Assembly (NCBI RefSeq): GCF_918797505.1
Contig: NC_092797.1
Location: 15,761,372 to 15,825,371, forward strand
Length of the DNA: 64,000 nt
Direction of reading: 5' to 3'
Source: Bemisia tabaci
Taxonomy: Eukaryota; Arthropoda; Insecta; Hemiptera; Aleyrodidae
The notes under the pieces were generated by a model. The model ran no database searches and was not told where the DNA came from. It was given only the letters and a program-made list of their open reading frames with translations. The translations under genes and the position numbers were made by a program. This document shows positions 31,880 through 43,530 of the stretch, piece by piece (the first letter of the stretch is position 1; every line of letters begins with the position of its first letter).

Positions 31880-33699
31880 TTCCTGATCTCTCAAATGACA
31901 CAGTATAGAAAATTAATCGAGTTCCACTTGAACAACACCAAGGTCTAACGAGCATGATGTTGGTGTGTTGGTGGATTGATCAGCGCACTGACTCACAATC
32001 AGCTGATTTGCGTGTTTACAGATTTCGAGAAGCGAAATTTTATTTTAGGTTCCGAACCTCTTTGGGAATTTCTGTCCCGGTTTGTCTCATCAATCACCAA
32101 CACCAGTGGACACCGGTGTTACCAGATTCTACCAATCACATCCGTTAGTCTTCGATAGGTCAAACCTTTTTCAGAAACACCTCGCGGGGTGGTACCAAAA
32201 TCACGCACCAACGTTGCGATTCGTTAGTCACCGAATCGGAAGTTCCGAACTCAAATAAAATGGCAGCTCGGAGGTTCGGACACAAAAGTAGTACTGAACC
32301 TCTAAATAAAATTCGCTTAAGGTGCAACGATCTCTCTTATCATATATGAGGACTTAGGTATTACCTATTCACTCGCATTGAGTAATGCTCGTAAAATTAT
32401 TTTATTCTGGGGCTTTACAGAAATAGATTCCTATAGAGAAACAGCAAGTTTAGCCGAACCCTGTCGTCTGGGAACGTCCCGTCAGTAGCTCACCAACTTT
32501 ACCTACATGTTTGGTTATTTTGAGAAACTCATAAATTTTATGCCGAGACATTTCTGTAAACTGACGTACAATTTAATTAGTACGGAGTCAGACAAGAGGG
32601 CCCCTGTGGCGCGGCGGGGGAAAAAATAAAATGAGATAATATACCTCAGCATAAAGAGATTAGTTTTATACATCATGTGGGGCAGAGGGTACTTGACAAT
32701 TTAAAAAATGTACCCTTTTTGAGAGATTTCCAACTTAGAAAACAATAAGTCTCGAATTTAAAAAAAAACACAGACCGAGTGGGCCGACAGTGTTGCAAGA
32801 TTTAGAAACGAATACTTTTAAACGCTTTTATTGATACTTCAAATGATAGCTCGAAACTTTGACCCACTGTTTTGAAGAGAATTGGAAAGAGTTGAGCATC
32901 GAAAACTGAGAAGTAATATTTTTTACCCCCTAAACGTTTTCTTTTTCTGCACTTCATAATTGTATCCCCAACTCAAATACTCTTTTGCCTGCGACTCCGT
33001 AAATACGTGAAATATGTTTTCGATATCTCGCGAACGGGACGTCGCGTCGGATGGGCAAACCCTTCCAATTGGTTTCTTAGAATGATGTAAAAACCTCGTA
33101 TACCAATTTTCAGCCAAATCGGAGGGGGTCAGGTCAGCTTAGCACAGTTGACGTGAAATGACCCTCATGTCCATTCACCCGTTTGGTAAAAAGCTCTTAT
33201 TTGTGCGCGTACCGAGTAAGCGTACCATTTCATGACGATGCCTTTATTCGACATGTTGTCCGCACCGAAATCGAAGGCCATGGCCTTAATGTAATTTTTT
33301 CCCCTTTCGAAAAAAATTATTTCCTCCTTTAAACTTCAAATATATGATATATTATAATCTGGCGGTGAAGATCGATTCATCCAGAATAGATGAGAGATAG
33401 ACATTCCAAATTAAGGGGGAAAGTGAAGAATCTTTTAATCTGGAAAAATTGAACCACATAAATTCTACTGAGAAACTAATTCTTGAATTCTCCGGAACGT
33501 TTCATCCCACAAAAATCTGAAAAAGAAGTATTCTCCCGCCGAAAATCTGCTGCAAATAGCCAAAATTTCAGTTTTGGTTCCTGGTGGTTTTAAATGCCCA
33601 TGAATTTTCCCGCCAATGGCGCTCACAAAACTACTCACGCTCTTCCGCCAAGATGTTAGCGATCTGGACTAATCTGTGGTCCCCAGCGGCGTTGTTATG
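31880..33699. other. Non-coding spacer
   Basis: Mixed sequence without a supported gene. Overlapping ORFs at 31954-32158 and 32923-33117 lack recognisable motifs. Confidence 0.35.
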
Positions 33700-34110
33700 C
33701 CTAAAATGCTAAGTCGGGTCCTGTTCACTCGATTTTCGTGAAACTCGGTATAGGTACGGAGGTATTTTTCAACGGGAAATTCGAATTTTTGGTCAAATTT
33801 TCAAAATTTCAAAATGCAAGATGGCGGCCGTGGCCTAAAATGCTAAGTCGGCTCCTGTTCTCTCGATTTTCACGAGACTCGGTATCCGAAGGTATTTTTC
33901 AACGGGAAACTCAAATTTTTGGTCAGATTTTCAAAATCCAAGATGGCGGCCATGGCCTAAAATGCTAAGTCGGCTCCTATTCACTCGATTTTCGTGAGAC
34001 TATCGGTATCCGGAGGTATTTTTCAACGGGAAACTCGAATTTATGGTCAGATTTTCAAAATTTCAAAATCCAAGATGGCGGCCGTGGCTTAAATTGCTAA
34101 GTCTGCTGAT
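33700..34110. repeat. Three-copy tandem repeat of ~122-134 bp
   Basis: Units start at CCTAAAATGCTAAGTCGG at 33700, 33834 and 33956, with a fourth truncated start at about 34088 (CTTAAATTGCTAAGTC). Each contains TTCACTCGATTTTCGTGA, GGTATTTTTCAACGGGAAA and CAAGATGGCGGCC. Unit lengths differ through small indels. The 76-codon ORF across units 1-2 is only the repeat read through. Confidence 0.85.
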
Positions 34111-35563
34111 TGTGGATGAGGACAAAGATAACATATTCGCCACTATTCACCATACTTCGTTAAAAAAAGTAAATTCGTTCTTTTAAAAGTTAATAGCTAT
34201 GAGGGGCGGCTCGCGGAACGAGTCGCAAGTTCATCGCGAAGCGAGGAACTGAGGGTCCAGGGGCACTCCCCAGCTAGGCGTGACAGCTCGCACAGTGAGC
34301 TGAACACGGCTAGTCTATATTATACAGCTACAAGCAAAATCTTGGAAGCACTATTTCTGACGAACTGCCGGACCGATAAGGATGATCTTTACATGTATGT
34401 CATCTGTAGTAGATGTAGAAGTGCAAAAAATTATGAAACCCCGAACTTTTAATGTTGTAGAGCTTTTAAAGCTCATGTCACCTAAGTCCAATGTTAATAG
34501 CGTGAGAGATATGTCGTTTCCGCTAGAAACGTCAAGGTGTGGGATTCTACCTGAGTGACTCGAATAAACAATAAAACAATGGAAAAGCTCGTACCAAAGG
34601 GCTCCTCATTCGAAGAGTTAAGGAACGGTGCATCGCTCAGGGTTCAAGGTTCAAGGTCCAAGGTATAAGGTTTAACTCAATTTTTCCTGCATTCTTCCGG
34701 CTTCGATTTGTGGCATTGGTCAATTTACTTGATTGCTGAATTTCTATTAATATTTACAGCAGATAAACAGCAGATACAAAGTGAGAAGGCAGGCGCTGCG
34801 TCGCGTCGGGGCGGACCAAATATTATTAACTCTTAACGGTCGAATTTTTTTTTTTTTTTTTAAATTAAGTATTTAAAAATAACATAATAAATCGAAATTT
34901 CTCCAGTAAGTGGACTGTGAAATTATGTACATCCAGCTATTCCTCATCATTTACAAATCTGAGTGTTACGTCAAAAATTTTGAAATCGATGCAGCTCGAA
35001 CACAAAATGGTGTATTAAAATGGTTTTTGCCTATGCATATGCGTAATGGGCCCGCGAAGCGGGCCTAAGGGCGCGAGGCGCCCTCCCGGGGGTTGGGCCG
35101 AGTAGTGGTCAGGGGGCAGGGCCCCATAGTAGTTATGTCTTGGATATGAGCGGCCCAGAGCCGCTCTCCAGCGGCAGTGCGCTGGAGTTACTGCTTGTTG
35201 TTTGCTGGATTCTTATGGTAACCTTCACTGTTGGCACGGTAAGTGCATTTTAATTGATGTAACAGAATAATTTTTGTTTTTAAAGGAAAAAGGATCAATT
35301 GAGATAATAGTGTAAGTGTCGTTTGCAACTGTTGCAACAGTTGCAACAAAGCAACTGTACCCGACCAGTTGTCATGGACTTTCACTCCCCCTTTTCCGTT
35401 TCCCCAAACTTTTTCTCCCGCTCTGGATGATGCGTTTTAAGGAACAGCTGCATAATTGATTAATCAATGCATTGTTCCGATGCGCTTGCACGTGTCTTAA
35501 TGACTCAAATGGTGAGTATCATACAACCCACATTTTCAATTTACCAATCTCTTTCTTATCGTG

Positions 35564-35608
<45 letters not shown>

Positions 35609-36076
35609 CGAGGGTGAATAAACCGTCCAAGTAGCTTCGAGCTTATATCACAGCTCAAAAAGACACTATGAGTCGACCAATCAGCTTTCAGCTTTTAAAT
35701 CCCGTAGAGAACCGACGCCAAGCTTTGCAAGGAAGCCTATTTGAAACTTATAAATTCTGTGTTTCACCATCATATCGGTCGCATCCAGATTTCAGTCAGT
35801 CAGAACTAACTTGAAAATTTCGAAGATTTTCTCCTACCGGGATATCTCTGTCCCGCTTCACTGTAGAGGTTCTCCTCTTCAGAAGCGATTTGTGGAAAGT
35901 GCTTGGATTTAGTCTTTTGACTAGATAACATTCTGTGTTTTAAACAACTTTCACTCATCTAAACGGATTACTTTCAGTTTTATAACGGGTCAGTTTAAAT
36001 TTAATATTTTTTTTCTTCAAATTATTACTTGAGATTGAACAACACAGACATTAAAAATATATGCATCTTCATATTA
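34111..36076. other. Spacer with GC-rich X-GAAGC-X islands and a possible promoter
   Basis: 34190-34340 holds GCGGCTCGCGGAACGAGTCG and TCGCGAAGCGAGGAAC; 35045-35130 holds GGGCCCGCGAAGCGGGCC and GGCGCGAGGCGCC. These short GC-rich palindromes recall retroelement UTRs. At 35748 CTTATAAATTCTG is followed some 45 bases later by TTTCAGTCAGTCAG, which could be a TATA box and initiator for a plus-strand transcript leading to the 37.5 kb ORF. A T tract of about 33 bases fills 35570-35604. Confidence 0.3.
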
Positions 36077-37014
36077 CAAAGGGTGTCCCAAAAGTAAGTA
36101 GACTGATGCTGCCATTTCAAAACTAAGCTACCTAGCAACTTGATCTTGGTCTCATTTGAAAGATCGAATCCTCCTTCTATTGATTGAAACCAAGATCAAC
36201 TCATTTGAATAAAAATTCAACAAGTTATGACTATATGTAAGGGGTGTACGCGCGCCGCCTACGGGGTTTTAATAAAAATGTATTCTATCCGCTATTGTCA
36301 GACTCCACCAGATTATCAGGTTGCTTCTCAAAGTATTTTCCGTTGTTGTTTATACACTTGTGTATCCTTTCCTCCCATTTCACGAGCATAGTCTTCTCAA
36401 ATTCTTCCTGGGGAATTTTTTTGAAGGTTTTTTGGACAGCCGTCTTTGGTTTCTTCCTTGGTCCTGAATCTTTGACCGCGAAGCTCCTTCTTAAGAGTAG
36501 GGAACAGCCAGAAATCGTAGGGAGCAAGATCTGGGCTGCATGGCGGATGTCTTAGAAGTCTAATACCTTTGCTTTCCAAAAATTCACGGGTAAAATTAGA
36601 TGTGTGCGCCCTCACATTATCCTGATGGAGAATCCACGAATTTTTCAAATGGGGCCTTTTCCGGGAAATGTGCATCCGAAATTCCGCCAAAACATTGCAG
36701 TAGTACTCGCTGTCAACTGTCGTGTTTTCTGTCACAAATGCTGGTAAATAATGCCCTGAAACTCAAAAAAAAGCAACAAGCATGACCTTACACGTAGATT
36801 TTTCTTGTCGAATGAAAAACTCGTAGGCGGCGCGCGTAATATACACCCCTTAAATATAGTGTCATAACTTGTTGAATTTTTATTCAAATGAGTTGATCTT
36901 GGTCTCAATCAATAGAAGAGGATTAGATCTTTCAAATGAGACTACGATCAATTTGCTAGGTAGCTTAGTTTTGAAATGGCAGCATCAGCCTACTTACTTT
37001 TGGGACACCCTTTG
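36077..37014. mobile_element. Mariner-type DNA transposon with ~180-bp terminal inverted repeats
   Basis: The element begins CAAAGGGTGTCCCAAAAGTA and ends with the inverse; both sides are flanked by TA (36075-36076 and 37015-37016), the mariner target duplication. The inverted repeats run about 180 bases (through TCAACAAGTTATGAC...GCGCGCCGCCTACG) and differ by only a few changes. The interior encodes only the C-terminal part of a transposase on the minus strand, so this 938-bp copy is internally deleted and non-autonomous. Confidence 0.88.
36285..36735 (-). pseudogene. Mariner-like (DD34D) transposase fragment, frameshifted
   Basis: The first frame (36735 down to 36397) carries SWILHQDNVRAHTS and HPPCSPDLAPYDFWLFP. 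The Asp of HQDN and the Asp of PYDF are separated by 34 residues, the mariner DD34D spacing. Homology then passes to an overlapping frame (36527 down to 36285) with VQKTFKKIP, VKWEERIHKCI and GKYFEKQPDNL, the usual mariner C-terminus. The N-terminal DNA-binding domain and the first catalytic Asp are missing, so the protein is inactive. Confidence 0.85.
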
Positions 37015-37045
37015 TACATTTATATATTTTTTATATCAGAGTTGT

Positions 37046-37205
37046 CAGGGGCGTAGCTAGGAAATTTTTCTGGGGGGGGGGGGGGAAGGCCATGGGACCA
37101 CCTCTCGAGGTGAAGAGAGCGGTGGGTGGGTGAGGAATGGAGGAACCCGTTTTTCTGGGGGGGGGGGGGAGGCCCCCCCCCAGGACCCCCCTAACTACGC
37201 CTATG
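37046..37205. mobile_element. hAT-type MITE with 8-bp target duplication
   Basis: Begins CAGGGGCGTAGCTAGGAAAT and ends CCTAACTACGCCTATG, an imperfect inverse. Flanks are AGAGTTGT (37038-37045) and AGAGTTGC (37206-37213), an 8-base duplication with one mismatch. The interior is two poly-G/poly-C rich stretches. The CAGGGGCG start and 8-base duplication are hAT hallmarks. Confidence 0.75.
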
Positions 37206-37511
37206 AGAGTTGCTCATTCTCAAGTAATAATTTGAGAAAAAAAACTTAGTGTGGTATTATTAGAAAATCTGATATGAACTTATTCTTAAATAAAATTGAA
37301 ACTTGTTTGTTATTAAATATTACTCTTCCAAAAAGAGATACTTGAAGTTCATTTTCTTGTTAGAAAATATTTAGAAAATAAGCAAATTTCAACCGTCTAT
37401 TGAAAAATTAGTAATTCTCTTAATTATTTCTGTACAGAACCGATCTGGTCACTGAAGGAAAGGCAACGCAATTCTCACTGCTACTCTCACTTCACTTCAA
37501 AAGTAAGCATC

Positions 37512-37862
37512 ATGTCCGCTTCATCCTCAACTGGAAATGTGTCATACTGTAAAATCTGTAAAGTCTCAGCGGGACCGAAACATTATGTTTCGGAACCTCA
37601 TTTTGAGAAATCGTACGAGTCGGAAACTCTAATACAACTAACCGTAACCGAAACGGCTATTAACAACCTCGCGAAGACTTATTTCGTAAAGAACTTCAAT
37701 GAGAAACTACTCGATTTGAATCTGTATTTAAAAAATATAATTCCTTTATTGGAGAAAAAATTGGGAGAGGAGATTTTAACATTGAATTCTGTAAAAGCTA
37801 ATATTCATGTGCACGCAGAGTTTATACTTCCATCATTGCCTCCTCTAGACTCTGAGGTGTGA
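37512..37862 (+). CDS. Hypothetical protein with N-terminal CxxC motif
   Basis: A 116-codon frame starts at ATG and opens with VSYCKICKVSAGPKHYVSEPHF, a CxxC...H...H-like pattern that could be a small zinc finger or knuckle. It continues as a hydrophilic, helix-prone chain (NNLAKTYFVKNFNEKLLDLN, LEKKLGEEIL) to PPLDSEV. The composition is protein-like and unlike neighbouring chance ORFs. A good acceptor (TTATTTCTGTACAG at about 37437) lies upstream, so this may be a coding second exon of a transcript starting near 35.8 kb, with the mariner copy in its intron. A retroelement or virus-derived origin is also possible. The family is not recognised. Confidence 0.4.
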   Translation: MSASSSTGNVSYCKICKVSAGPKHYVSEPHFEKSYESETLIQLTVTETAINNLAKTYFVKNFNEKLLDLNLYLKNIIPLLEKKLGEEILTLNSVKANIHVHAEFILPSLPPLDSEV

Positions 37863-38058
37863 GGATACCGAGCTGATAATAACTAGCGATAAAACTAAAA
37901 TGTATATTTTTAAAACGGTCGCAACCGCATCTTTCGCAGAGACCGATGTAGACGAGAAATTTGGAACATTCCATGGGAAAATTCTGCAAGAGTATGAGGA
38001 TGTTAGACTTAAGGGTAGCGGATGGGTTATAAAAGTATTTTTTATAATCATCGTTCAT

Positions 38059-38411
38059 AAACACCTAACGTCCAAGTTACGAAGGGGCTTGTTGAAAAAT
38101 CTACAGAGTTCACAGGCGATCTATGGCGGCCGTGGTTCGTCAATCCTTATGGACACTTGCGATTACAGAAAGCCTGCAAACATTGGCTCTATTGACCCCG
38201 AGCAAATTTTCAAGTTTCGAAGGGGGTCAACCCATTCATGGGAGGGGGGGGGGACTTGAAAATTTTCTCGGGGCCAATAGAGCCAATGTTTGCAGGCTTT
38301 CTGTAATCGCAAGTGTCCTTAAGGATTGACGAACCACGGCCGCCATAGATCGCCTATGAACTCTGTAGATTTTTCAACAAGCCCCTTCGGAACTTGGACG
38401 TTAGGTGTTTA
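38059..38411. mobile_element. Near-perfect palindromic MITE, 353 bp
   Basis: The left arm (AAACACCTAACGTCCAAGTT, then GAAGGGGCTTGTTGAAAAAT...GCAAACATTGGCTCTATTG) is repeated inverted on the right with almost no differences; the loop near 38235 is G-rich. The arms are about 165 bases. The strong arm identity suggests recent insertion or gene-conversion-like homogenisation. Confidence 0.85.
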
Positions 38412-38689
38412 ACCACTGTTTTTTTTCTATCTCACAAGCAGTAGTAAGGGGCCAGTTCAGATCATCGATGAAATGATCTCAAAACAGGTTAATATTAATT
38501 TTCCAATATTCCAAGCAAGTAAAAGATTTGTTGCCCACGTTTTTATATTAATGCAGGTTTTTTTGGTCCTCGACCAACAGTTTTCGGCTTGCTCAACTGG
38601 CATGTCCTCGTGGACTCGTTGCACCAGTATCTCCTGTAAGGGATGAAGTATTGGCGACGAAGTTCCAGGTATTATTACAAATTTGCTGC

Positions 38690-39305
38690 GACGATCCGAA
38701 TCTGCTAGGTTTGTTACCTACAACTATATTATGAAGCGGCAATTTCGTTTCTTCTCTGATCCGTTCTCTCTAATCCCGTCCACTCCTCAATGGTGATGTT
38801 TCGCGTACTATATTATGATATGCAATTTTTGACTCTCGATTTACTAAATCAGTTAGGTTTGCTACTACTATATTAAGAAGCGACAATTTCGTTTCTTCTC
38901 TACCGGCTACGTCGAATTCTCGTCTGATCTTCAATTTGAAGTGCTTCGCGTACTATATTATGATATACAATTTTTGACTCCCGATTTACAAAATCAGTTA
39001 GGTTTGCTACTACTATATTAAGAAGCGGCAATTTAGTTTCTTCTCTGATCCGTTCTCTCTAATCCCGTCCACTCCTCAATGGTGATGTTTCGCGTACTAT
39101 ATTATGATATGAAATTTTTTACTCAAATTTTCATTTATAAGGGAGGTCATCACACCGGCTACGTCGAATTCTCGTCCACTCCTCAATGGTGATGTTTCGA
39201 GTACTATATTATGATATGCAATTTTTGACTCCCGATTTACTAAATCAGTTAGGTTTGCTACTACTATATTAAGAAGCGACAATTTCGTTTCTTCTCTACC
39301 AGTGA
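38690..39305. repeat. Complex tandem array with ~145-bp higher-order units
   Basis: TTAGGTTTGCTACTACTATATTAAGAAGCG recurs at about 38853, 38998 and 39248 and, diverged, at 38708. ACTCCTCAATGGTGATGTTTCGCGTACTATATTATGATATG recurs at about 38784, 39069 and 39177. GGCTACGTCGAATTCTCGTC recurs between them. The modules are shuffled rather than strictly periodic. The same modules reappear singly at 41340-41410 and 41570-41600. Confidence 0.8.
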
Positions 39306-40099
39306 GATAACCAGATAAGAGACGTAACTCTTATCATAATTACAATTCATTTTTCATTCTTAATGTCAATTGATAAAGCTTCAAAACGCTACTCCTTTTT
39401 TTATCTCATGCGCGTTTTTTAGTCTGGCCGGGAGCTTCGGCTCGGCCACAGCTCACTTGCTTTCTTGGTTTCGACTCCGCTTCTCTCTCTCTCTCGATTT
39501 TGGACTTGGATATTTTGAGATTCGCTGGACTTTGGAATTTGGACGACGCGACGTTTGGGTGAATGCATGAATGCATGAATGCATGAATGCAGGCTCGGAC
39601 TGGCCATAAGGCCAATCTGCCATTGGCAGATACGCCCCCTTTGCCGCCGAAAACGCGCCCCTCTTACAGATAGCAAAATAAGAAGAAAAGAAAAAAAAAA
39701 TACGACCGAAAATATGTGAAAAAAATTTCTTAAATGGACGGAAGAAGAGAGAGTTAGAAGTAAAGAAAGGTGCTTTAACGCAGGATAGTGTTGAACAGAG
39801 GTCCAAGAACTACTTTCTGAAGCGTAAACAATTTTCTGTGAAATTTTCACCTTCTTCTTGACATACAGGCGCGCTTTATCATTCCCCCTCCTTCATTCGC
39901 TATGTGTAACTCCCTTAGAAGCGATGGTCGGTTCGATTTTTAGACATTCGCATCCTTTATAGACCTCTTGAGAGACCTTTAAACATATTTCCTCTTTTTC
40001 AAATGACTATTGATTTGGACATACCATAGCATAGCTCGGGCAAACTTAACCTTAATTTATCTCGAAATTCAAAAATAAGAGACATCTAAAATGTAAATG

Positions 40100-40660
40100 C
40101 GATACAATTATTCGCGCAAGATGGATGTTCACATTGCATATGAAAAATGTAAGACGCGATGCCGTGAGTCGTGAACTCGCAATGCTCTGCTCCAGTTTGA
40201 AGCAACATTACAGATAAGACAAACGCAAACAAACACAATATGGAAATAAAGCGGGGGAAAGGATGCGCGTTAACGACGGCGCAGAGATACAACTATTCGT
40301 ACTTGATGGACGTCCGTGCTGCATCTGAAAAATTGAAGGCGCGATGACGCGAACCGTGAGCTCTCAATGCTCTGCTTTATGTTGTCAATGAAGCGTCGCT
40401 CTGATTCGGGAGAAAAGTTAAAAAAAGGCCTGAAGACATATCTCCTACCTTCGGCTGTATTACTCACGTTGTGTTTGAAGCACCATTACGAACAAGACAA
40501 ACGGAAACAAACACAATATGTAAAAAGAGGGAGGGAAAGGATGCGTTTTACGACGGCGCTGAGATACAACTATTTGTACTTGATGGACGTCCGTGCTGCA
40601 TCTGAAAAATTGAAGGCGCGATGACGCGAAGCGTGAGCTCTCAATGCTGTGCTTCATGTT
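40100..40660 (-). repeat. Three inverted copies of dispersed repeat family A
   Basis: Copies at about 40100-40225, 40270-40390 and 40555-40660 carry the inverse of the family block (GAGATACAACTATTCGTACTTG, TGAAAAATTGAAGGCGCGATG, GTGAGCTCTCAATGCT). Copies 2 and 3 are spaced by about 280 bases with shared intervening sequence (GAACAAGACAAACGGAAACAAACACAATATG), indicating tandem duplication of a longer unit inside the hAT element. Confidence 0.7.
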
Positions 40661-40768
40661 CAATTTTGCAATTTTTACTCCGTGCGATCAATAAACTTTG
40701 AACCTGAAAATAGCGTAAACTTGTGCTGATTTGCCAAAATTTTCTGAACCCGCCCTCTCCACGTAGGG

Positions 40769-41005
40769 AACACGGCAAAAAATAAAATGTTGATTTAGCA
40801 TTTATAATCCTGGAAAAATGTGCGAGATGTTTCAAATACTGATTTTACATTTAAAAATGCTAACTTTACTTTGGAATATGTTGATTTAACCGTGGCCGTA
40901 GTTAAGTTAGCATTTTTTTAATGAAAAAACAGCATTTGAATTTTCTCGCACATTTTTTTAACATTATAAATGCTAAAACAACATTTAATTTTTTTCCGTG
41001 AATGC
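40769..41005. mobile_element. MITE with CACGG ends nested in the hAT element
   Basis: Starts CACGGCAAAAAATAAAATGT, then TGATTTAGCATTTATAAT; ends with the inverse, AACATTTAATTTTTTTCCGTG. Arms also pair at ATGTGCGAGA and TCTCGCACAT. It has the same CACGG-A-rich end type as the larger hairpin element at 49594-49929. Confidence 0.7.
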
Positions 41006-41091
41006 CCTACCAGGAAATATCAAATTACGCCCCTTTAACCAGCCAAGGGTCTACGCCCTCGGATGCGAGCCAGTCCGACCCTGCATGAATG

Positions 41092-41640
41092 ATTAATATA
41101 TTAATATCACTTTCCTGATTTTGCTCTCCCGCTGTTATTTCAGCAGGTATAATTGTCCCAATACTTGGATCTTAGCTTTATAAGGGTGAAGATCAGAGTA
41201 TTTGGTCAATTTATTACATCTCATTAGCCGCTCCTCCAGTGATGAGACTTGATTCCGTATACGTGTAAGTCATAAATTTATAAAATTACGTCTTATACGG
41301 AATCGGGTCTGTCACTAAAGGAAGGGTGACCATCCGCTATGTCGCCTACGTCGAATTCTTGTCTGATCTTCAATTTGAAGTGCTTCGCCCACTATATTAT
41401 GATATGAATTTGTGAATCCTGATTCACTTATGTACTATTTTACTCGACGTAAAATAGTGATCGAGGGTGAGATACTTTTCGCTAGCCCCCCCCCCCCTCC
41501 CTGTGCCATCACCCTCTTTCTCCCGCTCTCTCTTCATCCTCTTTCATCCTCATCTTCGCCCGTGCTTCGTGTACTATATTATGACATGAATTTGTGAATC
41601 CCGCTTTACTAGTTAACTCGAGGTAATATAGTATTACATT
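41092..41640. repeat. Dispersed repeat family B, copy 1
   Basis: Contains TTTGCTCTCCCGCTGTTATT, then CAGCAGGTATAATTGTCC, CGCTCCTCCAGTGATGAGAC and TATACGGAATCGGGTCTGTC, followed by modules shared with the 38.7-39.3 kb array. A second copy lies at 45820-46075. Between the blocks is a run of C and CTCT-rich DNA. Confidence 0.65.
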
Positions 41641-43303
41641 ACATAATACAATTCGCTGACACCCCCCGCCCCCGTGTATGTTGCCCCTTCAACTTGTACG
41701 TTACGCAACATCGTTGCCCGACGGTGCAAAAAATAAAAAAATAATTATTGGTGAAATTTGTCAACATCTAATTTTCAGTGTTGCCAGATTGTACAAAAAT
41801 GATGAATGTTTATCCACAGATTTGCCAAATTGTGCAAAAATTGATGAGTTATGGACATTGTATTATGAGGAAACAGTAGACCGCTTGAGTCAAGTTTATT
41901 TGGTCCCAGAGACTCGGAAAATTGTCCACGTAGCTTGAATTTGCTACAGCATATTCCTAGCAAATGGCAATACTCGGAGTCCTTATAACGGTCGTTGAGG
42001 GTAGGGCCAGAAGGGCACTCTACTCACAACTACCACTCTCCTTGGGGCGATCTTATGCCTCCACCACCGTGGATTGGATGGATGAGCTCCACGGAACTCG
42101 TATTAGTAGAAAGGGGTCTTACCACCTAGGGATCGACGATTCGGGGTCGATAGCGAGACCGAGATACGATAGATGACCAATTCTTTTATTCGCTACTAAA
42201 TGAGAAATGCAACAACACAATGACTACTTAATAACTCAATACTCTACTCTAAACTCTCAATACTCTAAACTCGACTCAACAACTACTCAACAAAAGGGGG
42301 GGGGGGGTTCTCGACAAGGCGAGGGCCGCACTGGGTTTTGGGCTTCGACGCAGTGAGGAGCAGCTTGGGTGACACCTCGGAGACTACTAAACTTTGAAGG
42401 TGGAAATGGTGGAATCGCGGTCGAGCTTACCATGGGACCCTCCTGAAAGTCCTTAGCTGTTGTTTCTCGTTTCCAGCACTGATGTTTACGGATTTCCACG
42501 TTCAGCGGAAAACCATGCTATCGCGCCGGACCTCTGACAAAACGGTAGATTTGCCCGCTTGCAGGGTGTTGGAAATCGCTGTTTTTTCCGAAATCCGGCG
42601 CGGTAGCACGGTGCGCTGGTCTGATGTTTTGAGTTAGTGGCCGTTCACACTATGCTCAGGCGGAGTTTTCGTGGGAATCCGGGGACTTCAGCAAGCCGGG
42701 GCAATGCCCCCGCGCCGCGGCTATCGCCGTCGCCGAAATCGCCATCGCCCCACGATCCGATCGTTATAGTCCTCCCCCCTTATCCGCCGTAAAGCGTACG
42801 TAACTTTATGAAGCCTATATGAAAAGCTGCATGATCTAGGAAAATTGCCGGCTTTTGCTAATAATGTCAACTTTTCAAAGAGCAGCTTTACGGTGACAAA
42901 GCATTCTGCATAAAAAATGTGACGTAAATTGTTCTCTAAACTTTGAAGTCACTGAATGTTGTAAAAAAATACGCCCAGCTTCATAAAACTGTAAACACTG
43001 ACATTTAATACATCGGATTATATTTTCCGTAAATATTTACATTTCTTTCATCAGAATCGAGATTTATTTCGTTTTTACGCCTTTTTTTACTAACATGAAG
43101 GAAACTTTTCTTCTTTAAATAATCACCAATTGACATATTTCCTCTCTCACGAATGATGTCGATTTGTTCTCCTTTAAAAAGATAAAATAGAAACAGAGTT
43201 CTAATTTGATGCATTGCGGTGTTGCCAAGTCGCTATAATATATACGGATTTATCGGATACATTTGGGTAACAGATGCATTGCGGCGTTGCCAAGTCTCAT
43301 AGA
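41641..43303. other. Non-coding spacer with G/C runs
   Basis: An 86-codon ORF at 41678-41938 is open (ends TRKIVHVA) but matches nothing I recognise. ACTACTC/ACTCTAA-rich simple sequence occupies 42200-42290, followed by a run of G. Confidence 0.35.
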
Positions 43304-43530
43304 TAAATATTTATTTATTATTTGCACACTCTGGCAACAGCTGTGGTCAAACCTGCATATCCTATCTACTATAAATATTTATTTATTTATTTATTTATTT
43401 ATTTGCACGATCTGGCAACAGCTGTGGTCAAATCTACATATCCTATCTACTATAAATATTTATTTATTTATTTGCACGATCTGGCAACAGCTGTGGTCAA
43501 ACCTACATATCCTATCTACTATCCTATCTT
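43304..43530. repeat. Three-copy tandem repeat, ~70-80 bp, with TTTA microsatellite
   Basis: TTTGCACGATCTGGCAACAG, then CTGTGGTCAAACCTACATAT and CCTATCTACTATAAATATTTATT repeats from 43321, 43402 and 43471. Unit length varies with the number of ATTT repeats. Two overlapping ORFs across it are repeat read-throughs. Confidence 0.85.

Larger units (their letters stand above)
39590..41083. mobile_element. hAT-type element with perfect 8-bp target duplication and nested insertions
   Basis: Ends are CAGGCTCGGACTGGCC on the left and GCCAGTCCGACCCTG on the right, the CAGGGTCGGACTGGC type. Flanking CATGAATG is repeated exactly at 39582-39589 and 41084-41091. The left duplication sits in a short GAATGCAT repeat. 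The 1494-bp interior encodes no transposase; instead it carries three inverted copies of repeat family A and a CACGG-ended MITE. It is a non-autonomous copy grown by later insertions. Confidence 0.85.

Noticed and set aside
36244..36555. 103-codon plus ORF in the mariner element
   Set aside because: Antisense shadow of the transposase fragment, which has the DD34D spacing on the minus strand.
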